Shown in pieces: positions 46,650 through 56,842 of a stretch of 64,000 nucleotides of DNA. A program made the position numbers and the translations under genes. The stretch covers positions 25,097,726-25,161,725 of the forward strand of contig NC_055990.1 of assembly GCF_018446385.1 (NCBI RefSeq), written 5' to 3'. This stretch comes from Zingiber officinale (Eukaryota; Streptophyta; Magnoliopsida; Zingiberales; Zingiberaceae). Numbering within the stretch: position 1 is the first letter of the stretch; each line of letters begins with the position of its first letter. The notes under the pieces were generated by a model. That model was not told the DNA's origin, did no database searches, and saw only the letters and a program-made list of their open reading frames with translations.

Positions 46650-47205
46650 CATTTAGTTGTAATTCTCTCTGATCCTAATATATTATTTACACGTGATTCT
46701 AAATAATTTATTTAATTAATATAGGAGAAAACGTATGTTATCTTTATTGGACGTCAACCGAGTGTTTATGACACTTGGATAGAAGTATCTATATAAGTTA
46801 AAAATCTAGCACTTACCTCCTTTACATCGAGAGGAAAAGAAATTTTGTATGCATCCTTAAATATAGTATCAAATTTAAACTCAGAGAGAAAACTATCGAA
46901 AATTGAAAAATTTTAAAAACTGAAAAATACATTGGAAGAGATAAGCCATAGTTAGATTTTTTTTATAAATTAGTGATGAAAAGTAGATATGGTATTTGAA
47001 GTTGTAATATTTATAGGTCTTTTGACTTTAAATCTTCCATGATGTATTAACTCTTGAACAAATTAATTATGAAGAATAGACATTTATATTTATCTTGTTG
47101 TCATTGTTTCTATTCAGTATTATAGTTCACATGTTTGACACATTTTAATGTATTATGATTCAAGTTGTATTTCGCTTTCACGTTGTAGTAGGTATCCGAC
47201 AGTAG
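46650..47205. other. AT-rich gene-free stretch
   Basis: No gene, repeat array or RNA structure that I can support. Confidence 0.5.
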
Positions 47206-47640
47206 TGTAGGATCGAGACGCACTAGAGGGGTGAATAGCGCTCGTGGCTTTCACGTTCATTTTAAAACAATCGGAGAGAGAGTAAAGACAATGAAATAAA
47301 GAAAGAAACAGAAGAGTACAATGCTAACTCGACCAAGATTTACTTGGTTCGGAGTATGTGGCGACTCCTACTTCAAAGCTCACACGTGATAGTGCTTTCG
47401 TTGGGCAAATACTAATCAATCAGAAAATTACAATAGATGATTACAATTTGAACACAAGTAACTTGAATAAAAACAATACTGACAACTTGGAGGATTAGAT
47501 CTTCAGTGCAGTCGTCGTCGGAGTAGATTCTGGGCATCAAGGAGGAATTTTCTAAGCAACATGAAGAAACGAAAGTTGTTCGGAATGTTGTTGTGAAGCC
47601 ACTAGTCAAAACCTTCTTTTACAACCTGATCCGGCGGTTA
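47206..47640 (-). repeat. Copia LTR remnant (LTR end on minus strand)
   Basis: TGTAGGATCGAGACGCACTAGAGGGG followed by TGAATAGC matches, in reverse, the LTR end of element D (TGTAGGACCGTGATCG...TAGAGGGGGGG...TGAATA). The rest is degraded. (The motif is quoted as its two halves: TGTAGGATCGAGACGC and ACTAGAGGGG.). Confidence 0.6.
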
Positions 47641-48420
47641 GAACAGGGGACCCCCATTTTGAGGGGTCAATGCCACGTGGAAGTCAAAGGGCCAGGTGGC
47701 CGACCGGAGACGAATGGGCCGACCTCCCGGCCGGCCGACCGGTGAATAACCGATGGCAAAAGGGGCCCCGACAGGAGTCGGGGTTCCGGCGCTCAATTGA
47801 ACAATAACGAAGGGCTGAGCGGAAGTCATGCTCAGCCGTAGACATAAGGTAACATACTGCTAGCAGTCCCCCCATAGCACCTTACCGAGGATCTCCCCAG
47901 CATACCGATGCATATGGAGGGTCGGACGTGATGTGAGTGTCGGCCGACCGGACGTGATGTGAGTGTCGGCCGGCCGGACGTGAGATGAGTGCCGGCCGGC
48001 CGGACGCCCCGGCATGGAGTAGGGAGAGAAGGGCAAGGAACATCTTATGACAGGTGTCAAGTCCTATGACTAGGCCATACTCCAAATCTGGCGGCAAGGT
48101 GTTCTGCTGTCCCATCGAAGACGTGCCTGGACTGTAGCAGTATGGTGTCAGGTAAACTTTCTGACAAACACATACCGAGGTATGGGCTAAGGACACGTAT
48201 TTTCCTCGATAGGTGTGCGTGAGCTCTTTCACCGCTCTATATAAGGAGCCTTATACTTCGCCGGAGATACGCGTTCTATAATTTTGGGAGCCACTTCTTC
48301 GTTATTCGCTTGCCTGACTTGAGCGTCGGAGGGTCACCACCGGGAACCCCTTCCCGGCCTGACTTCTTTGCAGGATCGCCGGAAGTTCGCACCAGCATTC
48401 GAAGACCCACGTCAGTAACC
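47640..48420 (+). repeat. Tat-type gypsy LTR (probable solo or fragment)
   Basis: CTATATAAGGAGCC (TATA, about 48237) is followed about 80 bp later by TGACTTGAGCGTCGGAGGGTC, as in the LTR at 38333-38440. Upstream lies a GC-rich tandem block (47925-48010) of GGACGTGATGTGAGTGTCGGCC units containing CCGGCCGG palindromes. Several overlapping ORFs on both strands are GC-driven shadows. Confidence 0.55.
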
Positions 48421-48844
48421 GGAGAGCACCACGTGCCCAGCGTCCGTTGATTCAGCTTTCGGACAGGATCACAACCTATTTCGAGTGCCTGGATCCCCTT
48501 CCGGGTGTCTAGACCGTGCTGACGTGGTGTGCTCTCATCGACACTCAATCCAACAAAGGTTATCCACTTCCGGGCGCCCGAACCACCCTCAGGCGCCCGG
48601 AGCCCCGGACCATGAAGTATGCCTGACCAACCCTACCGCTCCAGCTCGACGAAAAGATAAGTTTTGGCCATCCGGGTACTTGGAGCAACTCCGAACGCCC
48701 GGACCTTGAGGGCACTTGGCCAGACACCCTGTTGCTCGGCGAAGGCATTCCGAGCGCCTGGAGCAGCTCCAGGAGCCCAGACTACCATTTTCCGTAATTC
48801 TATTTTCTGTAAAATAAGATTAGTTCAGGCAAATAATATTAAAG
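48421..48844 (-). repeat. Old SIRE-like LTR, piece left of element D
   Basis: GGGCGCCCG and GGCGCCCGG blocks. The sequence is interrupted at 48844 by element D and resumes at 57953 after the TAAAG duplication. Orientation is deduced from the LTR start seen at 58448. Confidence 0.55.
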
Positions 48845-48944
48845 TGTTGGTGCGGGTAGCACTAACGGTCTAACCTAGGTTTTGATGAATGACAAATAGG
48901 TTAAGTTAGTTTTGTTGTTGTCTGACACTTTGATCGAGTGTGCA

Positions 48945-49155
48945 GGAGAAGTCCAGACAGGTCGACGGGCTGACCGGATGTCTGGCACGAAGTCCAGCTA
49001 GGTCGACGGGCTGACCGGATAGCTGGCGAGAAGTCCAAGCAGGTCGACGGGCTGACCGGACGCTTGGCGAGAAATCCAAGCGGGTCGACGGGCTGACCGG
49101 ATGCTTGGCGAGAAGTCCAGACGGGTCGACGGGCTGACCGGACGTCTGGCAGGTA
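48945..49155 (+). repeat. Array of five covarying hairpin units (left LTR)
   Basis: A 41-42 bp unit is built as AAGT, 7-nt arm, GGTC-GACGGGCT-GACC inner hairpin, GGA, 7-nt arm, GGC. The arms are CCAGACA/TGTCTGG, CCAGCTA/TAGCTGG, CCAAGCA/CGCTTGG, CCAAGCG/TGCTTGG and CCAGACG/CGTCTGG: arm sequence changes between units but pairing is kept. The MTYLTYLPDVRSARRP frame on the minus strand is a shadow. Confidence 0.9.
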
Positions 49156-49343
49156 AGTGAGGTAAGTCACTGGAGGGAAGTGACTGCGAGGACGCGTTCC
49201 CGGGAAGGGAACATTAGGCGTCGATCCAGCTTAGATCCATTTCGGATATCTAAGTCGAGATCGTGACTAGATTCCGGTCTCGGAAAGACGGAATCTAAGT
49301 CATACTATTTGTGCTAATTCATACTATTATAAAATGTGCTAAC

Positions 49344-50076
49344 TGTTGGGTTTGCAAGGTTGCAAACATAGTCCCATATTGAAAACACATGGAAAAGATC
49401 ATGAGTTTATAAGAGAAAGATATCTCCATTGGAATGAGGCCTTTTGGGTAGAGCCCAAGAGCAAAATCATGAGGGCTTAGGCCCAAAGTGGACAATATCA
49501 TGTCATTGTGGAGATATCTAAATTCTTTTCGATCCTACAATTGGTATCAGAGCCCGGACTGTCAGAAGGTTTAACCACCGACTGTGCACAAGAGCTATGA
49601 TCTGATTGAACCATGTGAGTACAATATTGACCTCGAATAAAGAAAGTGGAGGCTCCTATGTTCGGATCAAGAGGACCAGACACCAGGCAGGAAGTCCTAG
49701 TAGGTCGGGTGGACCGAGAGGCAGGAAGTCCTAGTTGTGGCTAGGCAAGGAAGTCCTAGTAGGTCGGGTAGACCGAGGGGCAGGAAGTCCTAGTAGGTCG
49801 GGTAGGCCGAGGGGCAGGAAGACCTGGTGGGTCAAGGATCGGACGTGGGAAGCCCATGGTCCTTTGTTTGAGGGGGGGATTGTTGGGTTTGCAAGGTTGC
49901 AAACATAGTCCCATATTGAAAACACATGGAAAAGATCATGAGTTTATAAGAGAAAGATATCTCCATTGGAATGAGGCCTTTTGGGTAGAGCCCAAGAGCA
50001 AAATCATGAGGGCTTAGGCCCAAAGTGGACAATATCATGTCATTGTGGAGATATCTAAATTCTTTTCGATCCTACA
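49344..50076 (+). mobile_element. TRIM (miniature LTR retrotransposon) with identical LTRs
   Basis: A 733-bp insert in the D LTR is flanked by CTAAC (49339-49343 and 50077-50081). Its terminal repeats 49344-49539 and 49881-50076 are 196 bp each and identical by direct reading (TGTTGGGTTTGC...CGATCCTACA). A primer site TGGTATCAGAGCCC sits at 49542 and a polypurine tract GAGGGGGGGAT at 49870. The 341-bp interior has no coding capacity but carries four AAGTCCTAG...GGCA repeats. Absence from the right D LTR proves a secondary insertion. Confidence 0.96.
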
Positions 50077-50276
50077 CTAACAATCTATTTTGCAGGATAT
50101 ATATTGCCTCGGACTAACTTTGTTTTGCAGAAAAAGGGAGTTTTCTGGAACAAGGTGGTCCGGGCGCCCGGAAAGCAAATTATATCCAGCCAAGTCGTCG
50201 CCACGTGGAGCATCTCGGTTTGAGCAGCTACGTCACATTCCAGGCGCCCGGAAGGAATCCAGGCGCCCGGAGCAAC

Positions 50277-50284
50277 ATATAAAA
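50277..50284 (+). promoter_or_regulatory. LTR TATA box, element D
   Basis: ATATAAAAG directly follows three GGCGCCCGGA blocks. The same arrangement is seen in the right LTR (57576-57583). Confidence 0.7.
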
Positions 50285-50655
50285 GAAGCCCCAGGCAGGA
50301 GCTTCAGAGATCAATTAACATATCTGAGAACTCCTCTACTGCTGGTCCTGCTGCTCTACGTTCTTGCGACGCCAACAAGCTCCGACAAAGTGCTCCTTCG
50401 GGTTTTAGTTAATTTCCTTGTCGGTATTTTTTTTTTCACTAGCATTTCCTGTACTTATTTTGTAACTATATTCGAATTGATAGTGATTGCCCAACGAAAG
50501 TGGTCAAGGACCACGGGCCTTCGAGTAGGAGTCGTCACAGGCTCCGAACGAAGTAAAAACAACTATGTTCATTTACTTTTCCGCTGCGTATTTTAACTCA
50601 ACTTTTCGAATCGATATTCACCCCCCCCCTCTATCGAACGATCACGGTCCTACAA

Positions 50656-50671
50656 GTGGTATCAGAGCAGG
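50656..50671 (+). other. Primer-binding site of element D
   Basis: GTGGTATCAGAGCAGG follows the LTR end at 50654; complementary to initiator tRNA-Met. Confidence 0.9.
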
Positions 50672-50918
50672 TACCGCTCTGATTTGGTGCAACCACCAAT
50701 CAGACTGGGGGTGAAACCTTTCCTTTGTTTTTTTTTATTCCTCTTAAAAAAATTTTCTAATTCTAAACTGGTATATCATTTTTTTTTGCAATTAAATCTA
50801 AATTGGTGCAACACCAATCCAGATTTGTCTACTATTTTTTTCGTTCCGCACTACTAATCCAAGACCAAGTCTTGGGATTTTTTTTGTCTCTTTTCTTTCG
50901 TCTGTGCGCAGGACTAAA

Positions 50919-52595
50919 ATGTCTCAGACAGAAGGATTCAGCACAGTACGCCCTCCACTCTTCAACGGGGACGATTTTCCATACTGGAAAAAGAGGATGG
51001 AGGTTTACCTCAAGACAGACTTCGACCAGTGGATGAGCATTATGAGACCCTACAAAATTCCAGTAGATAACTCCGAGAATTTACTGGATCCTGAAGACTA
51101 GACAGCAGACATAAAGAAAAAGGCATCAACAGAAAATAAAGCTATCAACACTCTACAGTGCGGGTTAACAAGAGAAGAACTAAAAAGAGTCGGTCCACAC
51201 AAAAACGCTAAAGAACTGTGGGACAAATTGATCGAGCTGCACGAGGGAACGAGCGACGCCAAGGTAACAAAACGAGACCTGCTTTTAAATAAAATTTTTA
51301 ATATAAAAATGCAGGAAGGAGAAACGGCGAATCAGCTCCACGCGAGGATCAAGGACATCCTCAACGGGCTTCATGCGATAGGCCACCAAATGGAAAACAG
51401 AGACTTAATAAGATACGCATTAAACGCCTTTCCACGTAATAGTTTGTGGGCATCAATAGTGGATGCCTACAAAATTTCAAAAAATCTTTCTAAGTTAAAA
51501 TTAGATGAGCTTTTCTGTGAATTAGAATTACATGAACAAACTAATGTTGGAGCCGAGAAAGGTATAGCTTTATTTGCAGGTTCCACCAAAGAAAAGAAAA
51601 GCAAGCCTGAATTTGAAGAAGATTCCGACCAAGACTCCGAAGACGAAGAACACCTGGTGAACTTGGTAAGAAAAATGTTCACCAAGAGAAAGAGGAGCTT
51701 CAATAAAAAGGACCTTCAAAAGATCAGCTCTCCCACAGAACAAAGGAACGTTACTTGCTTCGGCTGCAATAAAAAGGGACACTACAAGAACGAATGCCCA
51801 AAACTGAAGTTCGACAAACCGAAGCCAACCAAAAAGAAGGCACTCAAAGCAACGTGGGACGACTCCTCGAACGAATCGGAGGAAGAAGAACAGAAACATC
51901 AGAGCCACCTTGCACTGATGGCCCACGAAGCTGAAACAGAAGACGAGTCGGAAGATGAAGACGGGTCTGAACCCGAAACAAGCCACGAGTCCGTACTCGT
52001 TTCCGAAGGCCCGAATAAGGTATACTTTAATTTAAACAAAAAAAATTTTAGAATTATTTCCTGTTTAAACAATAAATTAATTAAAACAGAAAATGAAAAC
52101 AAATCACTTCTTGAGGAAAATCAAAACCTCAAGGAACAAATTAAAAATTCAAATCCAACTCAAGATCTAACACTTGAGGAGGAGAATTTATCATTAAAAA
52201 ATGAGATTAATAATTTAAAAGAAATGTTAGAAAAATTCACAACAAGATCAAAAAATTTAGACTTAATCCTGAATAATCAAAAAGCATGTTATAATAAAAC
52301 CGGACTAGGATATAAGTCGAATTCAAATAAAACCTTCAAATCATTAATAACCCAATACAAATCAACCAATCTAGCTTGGGTTCCGAAAGCGTGTCTGACC
52401 ACGCAAGTAAGACTTAATCAATATTATATACCTAAAGAAAAAATACATTATATAAAATCGAATAAACCAAACCAAAATCCAAAATACAAACCTAAATCAA
52501 ATTCAAAATCTAAACACTTTAAAAATCAACAAAATTATCACCAAGTTAACCATAACTATAAAAAGAATCGACACAAACCTAAAACCAAAATTTAA
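50919..52595 (+). CDS. Gag of element D (one in-frame TAG)
   Basis: Retrotransposon structural protein. The frame from ATG 50919 (MSQTEGFSTVRPPLFNGDDF, YWKKRMEVYLKTDFDQW) runs 558 codons to 52595 but has one TAG at 51099 (codon 61) in DPED-stop-TADIKKKA, where tryptophan is usual. Downstream lie the UBN2-type gag block (NAKELWDKLIELHEGT, LLLNKIFNIKMQEGE), the CCHC knuckle CFGCNKKGHYKNEC (residues 280-293), acidic stretches, and a coiled coil (about 381-447). The basic C-terminus (SKSKHFKNQQN, KKNRHKPKTKI) ends without joining a protease. With the stop it could yield an N-terminal fragment, a readthrough product, or restart at 51228. Confidence 0.9.
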
Positions 52596-53140
52596 AATCA
52601 ATGGCCAATAATACAGGGGGAGGCTCCAGAAAAGCTGGCACCTCCAAAACTAACTTACCCGACAGGGTAACCCAAAACAAATTAACCCGGCAGGGTAATT
52701 AGGATTAGAGACCAAGTTTAACTTGAATCATGGTACCGGTGAAGTTTTTGGATGATAGTACGTTAGGGAAACTTGGGCATCGCATGTCTAGAAAGATATG
52801 GCTTCGATCTGGTGCATTTGGCCAAGTGGAACTGACCGAAGCTACCCTTAAACGAATCCTAACTAGTTAGACCAAGATTTAGTACTAAGCTCCGTGGATA
52901 GGACTATTCGGAAAACCTCGAAAGGTTGGTTACTTCTAATGACGTCCATGTGACTCACCAAGCTTAGAAGTTTATCCGAAGAATGCCTGTTTGTAGAGAC
53001 CAAAACTAAACCTGAATCTAATACTAGTTAAACCAAACTCTGTAATCAAACCAATTTCATCTCACAAAATCATAGGATTCCCTGATTGATAATATAGATC
53101 GGGTGAGATGAATAAGGCTTAAATTTGCTTAATTCAAAAT
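52596..53140 (+). other. Element D spacer, no pol signature
   Basis: Where protease should begin there is only non-coding sequence with short phrases (ACCCGACAGGGTAACCC, ACCCGGCAGGGTAAT). A LGHRMSRK peptide is visible but no catalytic motif. Confidence 0.65.
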
Positions 53141-53990
53141 TAAGTTCAAAATTTTAAACTTAAAAATTAACTTAATTTCAAAATCTTAATTTTAAACTTA
53201 AAAATTAATTTCAAAATTTTAATTTTAAACTTAAAAATTAATTTCAAAATTTTAATTTTAAACTTAAAAATTAATTTCAAAATTTTTTATTTTAAACTTA
53301 AAAATTAATTTCAAATTTTTAATTTGAAACTTAAAAATTAATTTCAAAATTTTAATTTTAAACTTAAAAATTAATTTCAAAATTTTAATTTTAAACTTAA
53401 AAATTAATTTCAAAATTTTTAATTTGAAACTTAAAAATTAATTTCAAAATTTTAATTTGAAACTTAAAAATTAATTTCAAAATTTTAATTTTAAACTTAA
53501 AAATTAATTTCAAATTTTTAATTTGAAACTTAAAAATTAATTTCAAAATTTTAATTTTAAAACTTAAAAATTAATTTCAAAATTTTTAATTTGAAACTTA
53601 AAAATTGATTTCAAAATTTTATTTAAAAAAAAAAAATTCAAAATATTAATTTTAAACTTAAAAATAAATTTTAATTTTAAACTTAATTTCAAAATTTTAA
53701 TTTTAAACTTAAAAATTAATTTCAAAATTTTTAATTTGAAACTTAAAAATTAATTTCAAAATTTTATTTTTAAACTCAAAAAAAATTTCAAAATATTAAT
53801 TTTAAACTTAAAAATAAATTTTAATTTTAAACTTAAAAAGTAATTTCAAAATTTTAATTTTAAACTTAAAAATTAATTTCAAAATTTTAATTTGAAACTT
53901 AAAAATTAACTTCAAAATTTTAATTTAAAAAAAAAACTAATTTCAAAATTAATTTTAATGTTAAAACTTAACTTCAAAAAAAAAAAAAAG
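53140..53990. repeat. 33-bp AT-rich minisatellite in element D
   Basis: The unit is AAACTTAAAAATTAATTTC followed by AAAATTTTAATTTT, with a 33-bp period (for example 53198 to 53231) and roughly 20 or more copies with small indels. It ends abruptly at a GC-rich block at 53998. Confidence 0.92.
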
Positions 53991-53997
53991 TTAAAAA

Positions 53998-54118
53998 CCA
54001 GGGGCGGGCGCCCCTGGTATTCTCCTCCGGGGCGCCGGGAAGGAGATCCGGGCGCCCCGCCCTAAATCAACCCCGGGCGCCCGGAAGGGCTCCGGACGCC
54101 CGGAGTTCCCTATAAATA
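53998..54118 (+). promoter_or_regulatory. Internal promoter-like module of element D
   Basis: Several GGGCGCCCGG/GGCGCCC blocks are followed by TATAAATA at 54111-54118, about 155 bp upstream of the ATG at 54273. The block-plus-TATA layout is the same as in the element's own LTRs, suggesting separate transcription of the downstream ORF. Function is inferred. Confidence 0.6.
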
Positions 54119-54272
54119 GGGGGCTGCAGGCGCCCCCAATCCTTGCCCCACAACAACTTCAACTTGCCAAGGTTCACTCCGAACCTAAGTGCGAGAGTAT
54201 TTTTAATCAAATTTTCTTGCGGTGAAGACGTTGTTGCGATTCAACCGAGGTCGTCAGATCTATATCCTATCG

Positions 54273-55523
54273 ATGGCTCCTCGGTAAATCTTCTTCCTGA
54301 AAATTTATTTGAAGTTATCTTTGAAACCTTTCTTAGAATATTTTGTTATATACAGTAGGAAACGAACAAATACTGGTGCTGGACCCTCTAATGCTAGCAC
54401 TGACCCTATGTTTCCCACAGAAGAACTAAGGATTAAGTTTGAGTCAACCATTTATAAGGCCATTAGGACTGCCTGCATAGATAGATCTTTCTTTCTAGGG
54501 TCATGTCCCTCCGTTTTAGAGGTTATAAACCACTATAACTTAAGGAACCTTGTCGAATGTACCAATCCAATAAACATAAGTCTGTGTGCCGAATTTTGCA
54601 ATAACCTAGTGAAAGTAGACGATCTCACCTATACCACCAGGGCAGCGGGCACTGATATCACTTTTTCCCCTACGACTATCCGAGAGTTTTTAGAATTGCG
54701 TCCATCTACTTGTTCCTTTTTGTGCTATCCTCCGAGGGATCTACCATTCGGAGATACCTACTCACATATTACTCTCGATACGATTTATTCATATTTTTTT
54801 GGGGGAGAGCGAGATCCCACTGTGACACAGTTTAGGTCGGTAGAACTTCGGGTCCAGGACTACGCTCTTTATAGGGTTTTAGTCTTTTGCATCTTACCAC
54901 TGACTACTCGGGACATCGCTGTGATGCGCCCATTCCATTCATTCTTACTTTATGCCCTGAGTCATAGGTTAGATATTGATATCAGCCTACATATCTTCTC
55001 CACCATTATCTACTCGGCTGGATTCGTGACTGATAGACGAGTCCACATGCCATTTTGTCATATTTTGACAGCCTATATGTCCTCGTTGCACATTGATGTC
55101 ACTAGAGGAGACATTGCCCATATGACCGAGTTCGATGTTATAGCAACACGGAACTTCTCCCTAGCTGGTGTCCAGATAGATAGGGATGACGGGACTATGT
55201 CTTGGCGGAGGGGGGCACTGCACCAGCCCGATCCAGACGCACAGGTGGACGAGTTCATGCTCGCACTATTTCCAGAGGAAGCCGCACCGGCTCCACCACC
55301 GCCCCCAGCTCGAGCACCACGTCACGCTCCCCGCACTCTAGCCGACCGTATGACCGGACTAGAGAGAGCTATGACGAGTCTCCAGCAGGAGAACTCTGAT
55401 TTTCATCGGGACATACGGCGAGAGGTTGCCGAGTTACGAGCTGCCGGGGACACACGGCACACTGAGCTATTGGCGCTTCTCCGATCCTTGGGATCTGGAC
55501 CACCCCCTTCATCATCTCAGTAG
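54273..55523 (+). CDS. Env-position extra ORF of element D (plant transposon protein domain-like), spliced
   Basis: Exon 1 is 54273-54283 (MAP plus 2 nt) and exon 2 is 54356-55523. GT at 54284 and TACAG at 54351-54355 bound a 72-bp intron, which produces MAPRRKRTNTGAG, 392 residues. Without splicing, an ATG at 54309 would start the same frame. The central region (residues about 25-290) resembles the putative plant transposon domain often found in extra ORFs of SIRE and Athila elements: ELRIKFESTIYKAIR, LCAEFCNNLV, ITFSPTTIREFLEL, HSFLLYALSHRLDI. A proline-rich linker near 310-330 and a C-terminal heptad-like helix (LADRMTGLERAMTSLQQ) follow. There is no signal peptide or clear membrane segment, so envelope function is unlikely. 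Function unknown. Confidence 0.78.
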
Positions 55524-56842
55524 CTCTAGCTATGACTCACTTCTGTAGCTACACTACCTGTAAAATATTCTGGATTTATCTAGTGATATTTCAGACCTGC
55601 ATTGATTATGTTCTATCTTGATAGACTAGGAATTTTAAATTTCAAAAGTGTTTTCAAAAATAATTCTTTCAAATTATAAGTTAAAATTGTGTGTTTTCAA
55701 AAATTTTCATTTTTAGATTTTCAAAAACAGTTTTGGCCTTAGACTAGTTTTGAATCCTTAGAAAGCATGTACCCATAGGACTAGTTTTTGAGCATCTCAC
55801 CAACACCTTAGGTTTACCTTGCTTGTGTTTGACAAACATAAAAAGGGGTGAGATGCATAGGCCAACTGTCTGGACTTAAGATGCTTATTTCAGTGCATCA
55901 GCATAAGTCTGGACGTTAAATACAACTCAGATATTAATCAGATTAAGTTCATCAGTCAAGTCAAACACTGACTGCTTATAATCAACTTAATCTGACTAAC
56001 CAAGTGAAAGCTACTATCTTCTGATAGTTAGTTAGTACCTAATTGGTTAGACAGCTGTTTAATTTTAAGTGTCAAGTTCAGGGGGAGAAATTAATTAAAA
56101 AAAAATTTTAATCTATTTTAAAACTAATTTATTCTTTGAACACTATTTTTCAAAAAAAAAAATTATCTGAGTGTTTGCAAAATTGGAAGTTTAATCCCAC
56201 CTAATTTTTAAACCTGACTTAAAAAGTTGACTATTGCAAATTTAAACTTATTCAGTTTTTTAACATATGCTTGAAAATTAAACTTTCCAAATTTAGCTTT
56301 TATCAAATTAGCCTTAAAAATTTATTTTGGCAAATTTAATCTTACTTGTTTAATTTTTACTTTGTTTTGAAAAATTGAAGTTAAAAAATTTACCTTTTTG
56401 AAAAATAAATGTTACTTAAACTTGAAAAGAAAATTTGAAAATCCTGATTTAAAAAATTTTTACACGCTTAAAAAGTTAAACTTGATTAACTTTAATTTTA
56501 TACTTTTCAAAATTCAACTTGTCTCCCCCAAGTCAACTTGATTTTTTTCCTCGGATTTAAAAATTGTACTTTTATCTTTGAATTTTGAACCAAACTCAGA
56601 TTTTTTTTCAAGATTAACTGTATTTACTTTTTTAAAGTAACTCTACACTATAATTATTTACCCTTGCTTATTTTTTTTGATGAATGCCAAAGGAGGAGGG
56701 TTAGGTGGTTAAGTTAGATAAACCAACTTGAAAACACTAAAACTAACCTTAAAACCGATGCACCTGTTTTTTTGCGCTCTTTCTTTTTTTGCGCTCTTTC
56801 ACTAACTTAACCAGGTTGTCATTCCATCAAAAAGGGGGAGAT
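55524..56842 (+). other. Element D 3' non-coding region and polypurine tract
   Basis: AT-rich, no ORF of note. It ends with AAAAAGGGGGAGAT (56829-56842), the plus-strand primer tract abutting the right LTR. A shorter GGGGGAGAAATT occurs near 56081. Confidence 0.75.

Larger units (their letters stand above)
48845..50654 (+). repeat. 5' LTR of element D
   Basis: TGTTGGTGCGGGTAGC...CACGGTCCTACA. It contains the hairpin array (48945-49155), the TRIM insertion (49344-50076), GGCGCCCGGA units (50157-50272) and a TATA box ATATAAAAG at 50277-50284. Without the TRIM and its duplication it is 1,072 bp, 38 bp shorter than the right LTR. Confidence 0.93.

Noticed and set aside
47638..48748. Several arginine/proline-rich ORFs on both strands
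   Set aside because: GC-rich LTR blocks leave all frames open; no conserved motif.
48901..49170. 89-aa minus-strand ORF repeated at 56899-57168
   Set aside because: It is the hairpin array read in the antisense direction.
50090..50596. 168-aa ORF in the D LTR (and 142 aa at 57334)
   Set aside because: Crosses U3, the TATA region and R/U5 of the LTR; no domain.
51467..52102. Minus-strand ORFs over element D gag
   Set aside because: Shadows of the gag frame, which has a zinc knuckle and gag blocks on the plus strand.
54309..55523. Unspliced start for the env-position ORF
   Set aside because: The segment from 54309 to the acceptor at 54355 reads as intron; the spliced MAPRR start has proper GT-AG signals and its own TATA box.
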